A stretch of DNA of 16,325 nucleotides from JAGTVG01 sp964389805. Its GTDB lineage: Bacteria > Bacteroidota > Bacteroidia > Cytophagales > Cyclobacteriaceae. The notes under the pieces were generated by a model. It made no database searches, was not told where the DNA came from, and saw only the letters and a list, made by a program, of their open reading frames with translations. The translations under genes and the position numbers were made by a program. The stretch is taken from NCBI GenBank assembly GCA_964389805.1, contig CAYMFU010000322.1:1-16325 (forward strand), given 5' to 3'. Shown here in pieces: positions 7,043 through 14,921 of this stretch. The stretch's first letter is position 1, and each line of letters begins with the position of its first letter.

Positions 7043-8164
7043 ATGAAATTTAGTAAAGTACGGTTCTTTATATTACCTTTCTTAACACTGCTTTTAGTCA
7101 GTAATTCTACCTGTCAGGAAAAAAACCATTCCGCTAAAACCCAAAATAATGACCTGTCAAATGGTAAATACGCAAAGAATATCATTTTGATGATAGGTGA
7201 TGGCATGGGGACCTCCCAAATTTATGCCGGTTTAATTGCTAAGAATGGACGTCTTAATATGGAAGGATTTCCAATTACGGGTTTCTCTAAAACAACATCT
7301 GCTGATGACCTGATTACAGACTCAGCAGCCGCAGGAACAGCTATGGCCACCGGTACAAAAACAAACAACGGAATGGTAGGTGTGGATCCGGAAAATGACC
7401 GGGTAGAAAATATCCTGGAAATCTCTGAAAAGGATGGGAAAAGTACTGGTCTGGTAGCCACTTCGACAATAACACACGCTACACCCGCGAGTTTTATAGC
7501 CCATGTTAAATCCAGGAATGATTATGAGAGAATAGCCATGCAATTTCTTGAAACAGACATAGATGTTTTTATTGGTGGTGGGGCAGTGCATTTTCTGGAA
7601 CGTCTTGATCAGAGGGATCTTACAATAGACCTTGCGGAAAAAGGATATGAATTATGTTATTCGCTAGAAGCACTTGATACAGCCAAGAGTGATAAAATTG
7701 CAGGATTAGTATATGAAGCCAGTCCTCCTACCATGAAAGCGGGCCGGGGCAATATGTTATCAAAGGCTACTAAAAAGGCTATAGAAGTATTATCTAAGAA
7801 TGAAAATGGTTTCTTTCTGATGGTGGAAGGATCCCAAATTGATTGGGGTAATCATCAAAACAGTATTACATACCAGACTTTGGAGGTTATTGACTTCGAC
7901 AACGTGATTGGGGAAGTTCTTCAATTTGCCCGCGAAGATGGGGAAACCCTTGTAATAGTCACCGCCGACCATGAAACAGGAGGACTAGGTATTAATGGAG
8001 GAAATATATCCAAAGGAGAGATAGAACCAGGATTTACAACCATGGGTCACACCGGTGTAATGGTCCCGGTCCTGGCGTATGGCCCACAATCAGAACTATT
8101 CAGCGGGATCTATGAAAATACTGAGATCTTTTTCAAAATGCTGAAAGCGCTTGGGAAAAAATAA
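7043..8164 (+). CDS. Alkaline phosphatase (PhoA superfamily), exported
   Basis: A 373-residue phosphomonoesterase. A signal peptide covers about residues 1-23 (KFSKVRFFILPFLTLLLVSNSTC); C24 could be lipidated, but NSTC is a poor lipobox. The catalytic core is complete: D53 in MIGDGMG, nucleophile S94 in TDSAAAGTAMATG, HATPAS at 145-150, E262 in VEGSQIDWGNH with D267 and H271, D309-H310 in TADHETGG, and H336 in GHTGVMVPVLAYGP. These residues bind two zinc ions and one magnesium ion and hydrolyse phosphate monoesters in the periplasm or on the cell surface. At 373 residues it is on the short side for the family, with a compact crown region. It starts 25 bp after a perfect TAnnTTTG element and is followed 13 bp later by a DinB-fold gene. 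No Pho-box-like site was recognised. Confidence 0.93.
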   Translation: MKFSKVRFFILPFLTLLLVSNSTCQEKNHSAKTQNNDLSNGKYAKNIILMIGDGMGTSQIYAGLIAKNGRLNMEGFPITGFSKTTSADDLITDSAAAGTAMATGTKTNNGMVGVDPENDRVENILEISEKDGKSTGLVATSTITHATPASFIAHVKSRNDYERIAMQFLETDIDVFIGGGAVHFLERLDQRDLTIDLAEKGYELCYSLEALDTAKSDKIAGLVYEASPPTMKAGRGNMLSKATKKAIEVLSKNENGFFLMVEGSQIDWGNHQNSITYQTLEVIDFDNVIGEVLQFAREDGETLVIVTADHETGGLGINGGNISKGEIEPGFTTMGHTGVMVPVLAYGPQSELFSGIYENTEIFFKMLKALGKK

Positions 8165-8177
8165 GCAATCCTACCAA

Positions 8178-8768
8178 ATGACATCCATATGTTTACTTGA
8201 TTCTTTAAAAGAGGATTCTAATTCAATTAATGAGATCCTGAAGGATCAGCTTTCCAAGCTCTCCCAAAATCAGCTTAACTGGAAATCATCTATCCAGAAT
8301 TGGAGTGTATTAGAATGCCTTGAGCATATCATTTTGAGTGGACAATATTATATTGATCAGATTAATAGTATACTTTCCAGCAATATCCCAAATCCTGATA
8401 CCATAGATCTTGAATTCAAACCAGGGATTATAGGAAATTATTCAACAAGGGCCATGAAGCCTGGTCCTTCAGGAGAGATCACAAATAGAATGAAGACATT
8501 CAAAAGAATGGAACCAGGTAAAAGCAATCTTGATCATAACAGAATATTGATTAATTTTGAAAAGTACCAGACTGATCTTTTAACCATTATTGAAAAATCC
8601 AGATATTATAATTTGAATAAAATTAAGATCAAATCTTCTATAGGTAACTTGATTAGGTTTAAGCTGGGTGATGCTCTTGGATTCGTTGTTGCCCATAATC
8701 AAAGGCATATGCAACAAGCCATCAATGTGATTCATTCTACTGATTTTCCTGCCGATATATCGGAATGA
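8178..8768 (+). CDS. DinB-superfamily protein (putative metal-binding four-helix bundle)
   Basis: A 196-residue protein of the DinB/YfiT-like four-helix-bundle fold. The three histidines that usually bind a divalent metal are present: H50 in WSVLECLEHI, and H173 and H177 in VVAHNQRHMQQ near the C-terminus. Members include thiol-transferases, and many have no known activity; no substrate can be given here. I chose ATG at 8178, 13 bp after the phosphatase stop. A longer frame from TTG 8151 would overlap the phosphatase gene and is less likely. The close spacing and lack of a promoter argue for cotranscription with the phosphatase. The gene ends before a bidirectional terminator. Confidence 0.8.
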   Translation: MTSICLLDSLKEDSNSINEILKDQLSKLSQNQLNWKSSIQNWSVLECLEHIILSGQYYIDQINSILSSNIPNPDTIDLEFKPGIIGNYSTRAMKPGPSGEITNRMKTFKRMEPGKSNLDHNRILINFEKYQTDLLTIIEKSRYYNLNKIKIKSSIGNLIRFKLGDALGFVVAHNQRHMQQAINVIHSTDFPADISE

Positions 8769-8865
8769 TCATTTCTATCTGACTTTGCAATAACCAGCTC
8801 CAATGCTGGTGATGAAAATAATGTTGTTTCTTGAAAATTATTTTAACTATGGAGATTTTTAACGA

Positions 8866-8911
8866 AAAATCCCGCCGACCTGTATTGTAACAAGCCAAGG
8901 CGGGAATTTTG
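8866..8911. terminator. Bidirectional intrinsic terminator
   Basis: TCCCGCC (8870-8876) pairs perfectly with GGCGGGA (8899-8905) across a 22-nt loop. On the plus strand the stem is followed by ATTTT, and on the minus strand by TTTTTCG. It sits between two converging genes (DinB-like and small secreted protein) and can serve both. A smaller A/T hairpin, GATTTTT (8854-8860) with AAAAATC (8865-8871), overlaps its left side. Confidence 0.75.
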
Positions 8912-8933
8912 CCTAGTTATTTCGAGATTGATC

Positions 8934-9263
8934 CTATTTACTTAATCTGTATATTTCAACGCCACCGACATCAGTCAGAAAATCAGCCCTTTTGATCAGT
9001 TCATTGATCATATCTGATTTTTCAGCCCCACATCTGACAAGACGATTATCCTGACTATATATTTTGATCTTTACATTCACACAATCACTAAGGTCCTTAA
9101 ACTCTGCCATGAAATTTTCTTCCATTTCAAAAATTTCGTACTCCGTACTAATCGTTTCGGTATTGATGGTTTCTGCAAAAGTCGTTAACGAACTCACCCC
9201 ACAAATAACCAACAGCATTAAACTGAAAATGATTAATTTGTATGTATTTAAGAGAGTTTTCAA
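8934..9263 (-). CDS. Small secreted protein of unknown function
   Basis: A 109-residue product with a clear signal peptide: a basic start (KTLLNTYK), a hydrophobic core (LIIFSLMLLVICGVSSL) and likely cleavage after TTFA at residue 30. The mature part of about 79 residues is acidic near its N-terminus and has two cysteines (C61, C78) that could form a disulfide. I do not recognise the family. The start is a TTG at 9263: the only in-frame ATG in this region (9218) would remove the charged n-region of the signal peptide, and there is a stop upstream at 9284-9282. It faces the alkaline phosphatase operon and shares its terminator. Confidence is moderate because the protein is small and unassigned. 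Confidence 0.62.
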   Translation of the reverse strand: MKTLLNTYKLIIFSLMLLVICGVSSLTTFAETINTETISTEYEIFEMEENFMAEFKDLSDCVNVKIKIYSQDNRLVRCGAEKSDMINELIKRADFLTDVGGVEIYRLSK

Positions 9264-9293
9264 TAAAGTGTTCGTTTGTTGTCACTTTTAGTA

Positions 9294-9311
9294 ATGCCAA
9301 TCACATGCCAA
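9294..9311. promoter_or_regulatory. Direct repeat one helical turn apart upstream of the small secreted protein
   Basis: ATGCCAA occurs at 9294-9300 and again at 9305-9311, so the copies are 11 bp apart start to start, about one DNA turn. They lie 31-48 bp upstream of the TTG start, a typical position for a tandem-binding activator. The two copies flank TCAC. The regulator cannot be named. Confidence 0.4.
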
Positions 9312-9435
9312 AATTTATAAATTACTGTATTTCAGCATTTTATATGAGGACTATGATGCTTGGTTGTACAAAAGCGCACACTTTTCTGGACGCCTGGGAA
9401 CACAATTTTTTGATTTATCTAAAAAATTTTTCAGA

Positions 9436-10113
9436 TCACAGGTAATTGGAAATCTGATTGCAATAAAACTCAACATATTCATATCTTTTCTTATACCTGT
9501 ATTGCATCACCCATCTTGGGTGAGGCAGGGCAAATATTTTATCAAATAGCTGATTTTGCTGATTGATCTTTTGCAGATAGTCATGATTTTTACCTCTTCC
9601 CAGGGAAAAAGCAATTTTCCTATTTGCTCCAAAATCGATCTGTTGTTTAAGCCACCTAATAAATTGTGGCTCATATTGTTTTACAATTACCTCACTGTCG
9701 TAATAATTGATATTCTTATGGTTCATTACAAATCCAAGAGGAGATACGGCCGTTAGATAGCACTTTTTAAAGAATATTTCCGGGCCACCAATACGCTGCA
9801 CTACCTCATATACGAACCGGGATGACAATTCATGCCTTTTAGGCAGATCATTTTTTATTTTAAGGGTATCCTCCAGGTGGATAGGATCTGTAAAAGGTAT
9901 TGCAGTTAAACCACCTCCAAACCTCCCGGGATTAATTCCTATCAGGAATATTCTGGGATTCGTATCATTATAATACTTTGAATAAAACTGTCCATTAAGC
10001 TGCTGTACCTGCTCATCTTTCATAGGATTCATAACTTTGATCCTATCAGGAATCCCTGAAACCGAAAAATCCAGATTCTTATAAAATTCAAGTACTTTTT
10101 CACCGAAAGTCAT
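9436..10113 (-). CDS. SMUG2-like (DUF4918) uracil-DNA glycosylase family protein
   Basis: A 225-residue protein of the uracil-DNA glycosylase superfamily. Motif 1 is GINPGRFGGGLTAIPFTDP (59-77) after a hydrophobic strand, and motif 2 is ALPHPRWVMQYR (195-206), where the histidine would sit in the active site. The arrangement matches the DUF4918 group characterised in Bacteroidota as SMUG2, which excises uracil and related damaged bases from DNA. Such enzymes act in the cytoplasm at the first step of base excision repair. The gene starts 21 bp after the stop of a sodium/solute symporter gene and is probably cotranscribed with it, though the pairing has no evident functional logic. The ATG at 10113 gives a full-length domain. 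Confidence 0.85.
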   Translation of the reverse strand: MTFGEKVLEFYKNLDFSVSGIPDRIKVMNPMKDEQVQQLNGQFYSKYYNDTNPRIFLIGINPGRFGGGLTAIPFTDPIHLEDTLKIKNDLPKRHELSSRFVYEVVQRIGGPEIFFKKCYLTAVSPLGFVMNHKNINYYDSEVIVKQYEPQFIRWLKQQIDFGANRKIAFSLGRGKNHDYLQKINQQNQLFDKIFALPHPRWVMQYRYKKRYEYVEFYCNQISNYL

Positions 10114-10134
10114 GCTATATCATTTAGAATGAAC

Positions 10135-11721
10135 TCACTTGTCTTTCACTCCTGGTTTTAATCTTCTGGCTACACTGTTAAGAATTATACCCGATAAAAA
10201 GATAGTTAATGTTCCTACGACCACTATCATGTTTGTATGAAAAGGACTTCTTAAAAAGGCCAGATCATCCGGTATTATTACTGGAAAGGTCATCCAGGAG
10301 ATCACGAGAATTCCAATAGTAACTGAAATTTTTGCAATGGTATTTCCGGTTGTCTTTGAGAAAAAACCTAAAAGAAAAAGGCCAAGCATTCCACCTGCAA
10401 ATATTCCGGATAGTTGCCACCAGGTATCCAGAAGGCTTTCAATCCCTATAAGGGCTAGGGAAAAGAAAGTCCCCAGGATTCCCCAGATAACGGTACTCAT
10501 CTTTAATACCTTCATAGATTGCTTCTCAGTAGGTTGTGAATTAAAATATCTTTTATAGAGATCCGACCAGATTATGGTTGCGGAACTATTTAGACTCGAA
10601 TCCACACTACTCATGGCTGCTGCAAATAATGCCGCTATTAGTATTCCTGTAATACCCTGGGGGAGTCTTTGAACCATAAAAAATGGCAATACCCTGTCCC
10701 CTATTTCAGAATCCTCGATGTTACCAGATCCAATAGGAACGGAAGATCTTATTCGGTCATTATTCATTTCACTTTGGGATTCTTCACTTAAGGATTCTTC
10801 AATTAAGGGTTCCAGGTTTTGCGGATTTTCCTGGTAATATACCCATAAACCAGTACCGATAAAGAAGAAAAGAAGGGATACCGGGATATATAATTTAGCC
10901 GCCAGCCATACAGATTTTCGTGCAGACCGTGTACTGTCGGCAGTATGGTAACGCTGTATAAAACTCTGGTCTATTCCGAAATTGTTCAGGTTTATAAATA
11001 TTCCATATAGCAATACAACCCAGAAAGTTGAAGAGGTAAAACTAATTTTGAAGTCTCCCAGGCTGAATTTATCCGCAACCATTCCTTTTTGAATTATACC
11101 CATAAATCCACCTTCTACATCTATGCATAAAATGATTACTATCATGATAGCTCCGAGGGTTAAGACTATACTTTGAATAACATCCGTCCAGATTACTGCT
11201 TCGATACCCCCAAGTAAAGTGTACAAAGTTACCAGCACACCCATGGCTATAATAATGTAAGCAATATCGATCCCGGTCAAGGCATTTAATACCAGGGATA
11301 CTCCGAACATGATGGAAGCCATTCTGGCCAGTTGGGTTAAGAGATAGCAGATATCCATATAGATCCTGGCCCAGGACCCGAACCGTTTTTCAACATGTGC
11401 ATATGCTGAAATATTATCACTTTCTCTGTAAAAGGGGACAAAATATCTGGATGCAACCCATGCTGCTATCGGGATAGCGAGACTAAAAACAAAGGCATTC
11501 CAATTACTCCCATACGCCTTACCTGTTACTCCAATATAAGTATTACTGCTTAGATAGGTTCCGAAAATGGACAAGCCCACTGCCCACGCTGGCAATATAC
11601 CACCTGCAGAAACAAAATTGTTCGAACCGCCCCCTTTAACAGCAAAATATACACCCGTAAGCACTATAATGAGAACATAAATTGCAATGATGATCAGATC
11701 GATTACAGGAAGACTTGACAT
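10135..11721 (-). CDS. Sodium/solute symporter (SSS/SLC5 family)
   Basis: A 528-residue inner-membrane transporter with about 13-14 helices. The family signature is visible in GGIEAVIWTDVIQSIVLTLGAI (171-192) and in the sodium-site segment AALFAAAMSSVDSSLNSSATI (363-383). FGTYLSSNTYIG near residue 53 and FGIDQSFIQRY near 248 also fit sugar-type SSS symporters of Bacteroidota, which import monosaccharides or sialic-acid-like sugars with Na+. The substrate is not determined by sequence. An acidic, low-complexity loop of about 35 residues (302-340) separates the helix ending WVYYQ from DRVLPFF, longer than I would expect. The gene diverges from a sugar porter/sulfatase pair and leads the glycosylase gene by 21 bp. 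Confidence 0.92.
   Translation of the reverse strand: MSSLPVIDLIIIAIYVLIIVLTGVYFAVKGGGSNNFVSAGGILPAWAVGLSIFGTYLSSNTYIGVTGKAYGSNWNAFVFSLAIPIAAWVASRYFVPFYRESDNISAYAHVEKRFGSWARIYMDICYLLTQLARMASIMFGVSLVLNALTGIDIAYIIIAMGVLVTLYTLLGGIEAVIWTDVIQSIVLTLGAIMIVIILCIDVEGGFMGIIQKGMVADKFSLGDFKISFTSSTFWVVLLYGIFINLNNFGIDQSFIQRYHTADSTRSARKSVWLAAKLYIPVSLLFFFIGTGLWVYYQENPQNLEPLIEESLSEESQSEMNNDRIRSSVPIGSGNIEDSEIGDRVLPFFMVQRLPQGITGILIAALFAAAMSSVDSSLNSSATIIWSDLYKRYFNSQPTEKQSMKVLKMSTVIWGILGTFFSLALIGIESLLDTWWQLSGIFAGGMLGLFLLGFFSKTTGNTIAKISVTIGILVISWMTFPVIIPDDLAFLRSPFHTNMIVVVGTLTIFLSGIILNSVARRLKPGVKDK
10777..10806. repeat. 15-bp tandem duplication inside the symporter gene
   Basis: GGATTCTTCACTTAA (10777-10791) is followed at once by GGATTCTTCAATTAA (10792-10806), one mismatch apart. 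On the coding strand the two units encode LIEES and LSEES (residues 306-315), so the reading frame is kept. It lies in the acidic extramembrane loop. Confidence 0.75.
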
Positions 11722-11871
11722 TTTTTAAGAATTAGTATTTAATAGATTATTAATCCGTATATCCTGAAAGCTATCAGAATATCAATTAAAATACAGCATC
11801 ATGTTTGTAAATTAAAAAATTAAAGTGAATTTAGGATTTCCAACAGGCATGATTTTTTAAAACTTGATTGT
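11722..11871. other. Divergent promoter region of symporter and sugar porter genes
   Basis: A 150-bp gap between divergent transporter genes. Leftward, TAGCTTTC (11773-11766) is one mismatch from the -7 consensus; rightward, CATGTTTG near 11800 is a weaker match. Neither has a good -33 element. Shared control of the two genes from this gap is plausible but not shown. Confidence 0.35.
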
Positions 11872-13257
11872 ATGAAATTCAATACGGCGTATTTGATCAG
11901 GATTTCTCTTGTTTCTGCCCTGGGTGGTCTGCTTTTTGGATATGACTGGGTAGTTATTGGTGGTGCAAAACCTTTCTATGAAAAATTTTTTGAAATTACC
12001 GGATCGCCCAATTTACAGGGTTGGGCTATGAGTAGTGCATTGCTTGGCTGTATTGCCGGGGCAATGATATCAGGAGTATTGAGTGAAAAATATGGAAGGA
12101 AAAAATCCTTAATCATATCTGCCTTCCTTTTTACTTTATCCGCCATTGGGACAGGATTTTCAAATGATTTATCTACTTTCATAACCTTCCGCCTGCTGGG
12201 TGGGATTGGGATTGGATTGGCTTCGACCCAATCGCCAATATACATAGCCGAAGTATCACCTGGAACATTGCGTGGAAGATTTGTCTCTCTTAACCAACTG
12301 ACAATAGTCATTGGGATCTTGCTTGCACAGATTACCAATTATCTGATTGCAGATGCGGTAGATCCTGGTGCCACAAATGATGCAATTATAAACTCCTGGA
12401 ACGGCCAGTGGGGATGGCGGTGGATGTTCTGGGCAGAATCAGTGCCTGCCTTACTCTTTTTTTTATTGACTTTCGGGATTCCTGAAAGCCCCAGATGGCT
12501 GGCTAAGTCTGGTTATTTGTCCAAGGCAGAAAAAATCCTGGTTAAGATTGGAGGGATGGAATTTGCAAAACAATCAGGGGAAGAAATTACAAAAACAATT
12601 CAAAATTTAAGTGAACGGTTCAACTTCAGTGCGCTTAAACAAAAAAATATATTTCCAATCCTTTTAATAGGAGTTGTTCTGGCCGTATTTCAACAATGGT
12701 GTGGAATTAATGTAGTATTTAATTATGCTGAGGAGGTTTTTGCAGCTGCAGGATATGGCATCAGCGACATCCTGTTTAACATAATTCTGACTGGAAGCGT
12801 AAACCTTTTATTCACTTTTGTTGCCATATCAACGGTCGATAGGTGGGGAAGAAAAAACTTGATGTTACTGGGAGCCGCAGGATTAGCTGTGTTATATATA
12901 GTTCTTGGAACATTATATTACCTCGAAATTCAAGGCTTTATGGTAGTTTTAATAGTCATCATAGCGATTGCTGTTTATGCGATGACTCTTGCACCCATTA
13001 CCTGGGTAATACTATCAGAAATATTCCCAAATTCTATCAGGGGCAGTGCCATGGCAGTTGCAACCGCTTCGCTATGGATAGCTTGTTTTGTTTTAACTTA
13101 TACTTTTCCCTGGCTGAATAAAACGCTGAATTCTTTTGGTACCTTCTGGCTCTATGCTTTCATCTGCATCTTAGGATTTGTTTATATCAAAAGAAAACTC
13201 ATTGAGACCAAAGGAAAGACACTGGAAGAAGTTGAAAACCTGCTAACTAAAAAGTAA
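11872..13257 (+). CDS. MFS sugar porter (XylE-like)
   Basis: A 461-residue major facilitator of the sugar porter group with 12 predicted helices. Diagnostic motifs appear in order: GGLLFGYDWVVIGG (18-31), GVLSEKYGRKKSL (68-80), RFRLLGG-type TM4 sequence around 107-113, PESPRWL (204-210), QQWCGINVVFNYAEEVF (274-290), DRWGRKNLML (323-332), PITWVILSEIFPNSIRG (375-391) and IETKGKTLEEVE (444-455; the usual PETKG with I in place of P). Q153, Q274, Q275 and N280 correspond to sugar-contacting positions in XylE-like proteins (inferred by alignment from memory). Import of a hexose or pentose by proton symport is the likely role. The sulfatase gene starts only 1 bp after its stop, implying coupled translation and a desulfated sugar as substrate. 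Confidence 0.93.
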   Translation: MKFNTAYLIRISLVSALGGLLFGYDWVVIGGAKPFYEKFFEITGSPNLQGWAMSSALLGCIAGAMISGVLSEKYGRKKSLIISAFLFTLSAIGTGFSNDLSTFITFRLLGGIGIGLASTQSPIYIAEVSPGTLRGRFVSLNQLTIVIGILLAQITNYLIADAVDPGATNDAIINSWNGQWGWRWMFWAESVPALLFFLLTFGIPESPRWLAKSGYLSKAEKILVKIGGMEFAKQSGEEITKTIQNLSERFNFSALKQKNIFPILLIGVVLAVFQQWCGINVVFNYAEEVFAAAGYGISDILFNIILTGSVNLLFTFVAISTVDRWGRKNLMLLGAAGLAVLYIVLGTLYYLEIQGFMVVLIVIIAIAVYAMTLAPITWVILSEIFPNSIRGSAMAVATASLWIACFVLTYTFPWLNKTLNSFGTFWLYAFICILGFVYIKRKLIETKGKTLEEVENLLTKK

Positions 13258-13258
13258 T

Positions 13259-14746
13259 ATGATCAGAAATTTTATTAATCATTCGGCACTTAGAACAATA
13301 CAATTAGTTGGAATAGCTTTTCTATTAACCATGATCAGTTGTGAATCTGAGAAGGAATGGAAGTCTCCTAATTTCTTATTTATCCTGGTTGATGACCTGG
13401 GTTGGACCGATCTTGGTAGTTTTGGAAGTTCATTTTATGAAACGCCAAATATTGACAGGTTTTCTGAGAATTCCATGAAGTTTACGCAAGCATACGCTGC
13501 ATGCCCGGTATGCAGCCCAACCCGGGCAAGTATTATGACCGGCAAATATCCTGCCCGATTAAATACCACAGACTGGTTTGGAGCCCCTCAGCCCTATAAT
13601 GTTGAGAAACACTGGACAAGAAATAAACCTTTGATCCCGGCAGAGTACATAGAACGTATGCCGCTTGAAGAGGTCACGATTGCTGAAATACTGAAAGAAA
13701 ATGGGTATTCTACTTTCTTTGCAGGGAAATGGCATTTAGGAGGAGAGGGGTTTTATCCGGAAGACCAGGGATTTGATATCAATAAGGGCGGTTGGGAAAG
13801 AGGAGGCCCCTATGGTCCCGGAAAGTATTTTACACCATACGGAAATCCAAAACTGGAAGATGGACCGGAAGGTGAGCATCTTCCGGATCGCCTGGCACAG
13901 GAAACCATTGATTTTATATCAATGCAAAAAGACAACCCTTTCTTTGCTTATTTATCTTTTTATTCTGTTCACACCCCATTGATCGGACGTCCTGATCTGG
14001 TTGAGAAATACCAGGTTAAATCCGAATCTGTGGATTTCGATGGAGAAGATTTTATCCCATTAAACAATAATAAGTGGAGACAAGTGCAAAATCATGCTGT
14101 TTATGCGGCAATGGTGGAGGCCATGGACGAAGCAGTTGGCAGGGTTTTGAATGCGCTGGACTCCTTGAATATTTCTGATAATACCGTGGTGTTTTTCATG
14201 TCGGATAATGGTGGTCTGAGTACCAGCGAAGGCCATCCTACGACCAATTTGCCTCTAAAAGCCGGCAAGGGGTGGTTATATGAAGGCGGCATTCGGGAAC
14301 CGATGATCATCCGGTGGCCGGGGGTGTCTGAATCGAATAGTATATGCAGCTACCCTGTAACCAGCACAGACTTCTACCCTACCATTCTTGAAATGGCAGA
14401 TATTTCACTCAGGCCTGATCAACATATTGACGGGATAAGTATTGCGCCCCTGCTGAATGGTGAAGAAAAGTTATCAAGGGATGCGATTTACTGGCATTAT
14501 CCTCACTATGGCAACCAGGGAGGAAATCCCGGATCTGCGATACGTTCCGGGAACTACAAACTCATAGAGTATTTTGAAGACGGGCACCTGGAATTATATG
14601 ATTTATCTAAAGATATTGGAGAATCAGAAAACCTGATTGAGACCAGACCAGAAATTGCAGATTCTCTGCTTGTACAGCTCGGGAAATGGAGGCTGGAGGT
14701 TGAAGCCAGGTATCCCTCTGATAATCCGGAATTTCAACCGGAATAG
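13259..14746 (+). CDS. Sulfatase (formylglycine-dependent, exported, likely lipoprotein)
   Basis: A 495-residue type I sulfatase. The maturation motif CSPTR (85-89) has the cysteine that becomes catalytic formylglycine, within ACPVCSPTRASIMTGKYPAR. Metal and active-site residues seen are D45-D46 in LVDDLGW, K157 and H159 in GKWHLGG, H238 in SVHTP, D316-N317 in SDNGG, and K334/K337 in LKAGKG. The N-terminus has a hydrophobic signal ending TMISC, so C28 may be a lipidated cysteine (the -3 residue is M, not ideal). It would remove sulfate esters from a carbohydrate in the periplasm or at the surface. It is translationally coupled to the MFS sugar porter upstream. No formylglycine-generating enzyme or anaerobic maturase of obvious specificity is next to it. 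The S1 subfamily cannot be fixed from memory. Confidence 0.93.
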   Translation: MIRNFINHSALRTIQLVGIAFLLTMISCESEKEWKSPNFLFILVDDLGWTDLGSFGSSFYETPNIDRFSENSMKFTQAYAACPVCSPTRASIMTGKYPARLNTTDWFGAPQPYNVEKHWTRNKPLIPAEYIERMPLEEVTIAEILKENGYSTFFAGKWHLGGEGFYPEDQGFDINKGGWERGGPYGPGKYFTPYGNPKLEDGPEGEHLPDRLAQETIDFISMQKDNPFFAYLSFYSVHTPLIGRPDLVEKYQVKSESVDFDGEDFIPLNNNKWRQVQNHAVYAAMVEAMDEAVGRVLNALDSLNISDNTVVFFMSDNGGLSTSEGHPTTNLPLKAGKGWLYEGGIREPMIIRWPGVSESNSICSYPVTSTDFYPTILEMADISLRPDQHIDGISIAPLLNGEEKLSRDAIYWHYPHYGNQGGNPGSAIRSGNYKLIEYFEDGHLELYDLSKDIGESENLIETRPEIADSLLVQLGKWRLEVEARYPSDNPEFQPE

Positions 14747-14750
14747 GGAT

Positions 14751-14921
14751 TTATAATACTACCGGGATCCTTACACGGCCTCCAATACTATGAACATCAA
14801 TTATCTCATTACGAATTCGATAATAATGTTCCGGGTATTTCATACTTAGTTTGGAAGGTTTTTTCCCAATAATAATCTCGATCATTGCTTCTCGGACTTG
14901 TTGTGGGCTCATCTTTTTCAT
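14751..14921 (-). CDS. Small uncharacterised ORF (56 residues)
   Basis: A minus-strand frame of 56 codons, from ATG at 14921 to TAA at 14753-14751, that would fall below a 60-residue reporting limit. The product begins MKKMSPQQVREAMIEIIIGK and ends GGRVRIPVVL. It is basic, has no signal peptide or membrane segment, and reads like a short globular domain (an amphipathic helix, then KYPEHYYRIRNEI, then a beta-like tail). I do not recognise it. The stop is 4 bp from the convergent sulfatase stop, leaving no terminator room. A TTAACA-N8-TGTTAA dyad lies 23-42 bp upstream of its start. It could be a real small protein or a chance frame; its natural composition and tight packing favour the former. 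Confidence 0.5.
   Translation of the reverse strand: MKKMSPQQVREAMIEIIIGKKPSKLSMKYPEHYYRIRNEIIDVHSIGGRVRIPVVL

Noticed and set aside
8151..8177. TTG-initiated extension of the DinB-like protein into the phosphatase gene
   Set aside because: It would overlap the upstream coding sequence by 14 bp with a rare start; ATG 8178 gives the usual domain start.
9370..9385. Imperfect palindrome AAAAGCG-CA-CACTTTT as a terminator for the glycosylase gene
   Set aside because: The loop is only 2 nt, there is one mismatch, and no T-run follows in the required direction.
9242..9549. Short plus-strand reading frames between the small secreted protein and the glycosylase
   Set aside because: They are shadows of the minus-strand genes and their gap, with no domain, poor composition and no start signal.
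12843..13121. 92-residue plus-strand frame inside the sugar porter gene
   Set aside because: It lies wholly within a strongly supported MFS gene in another frame; its low-quality composition shows it is a shadow.
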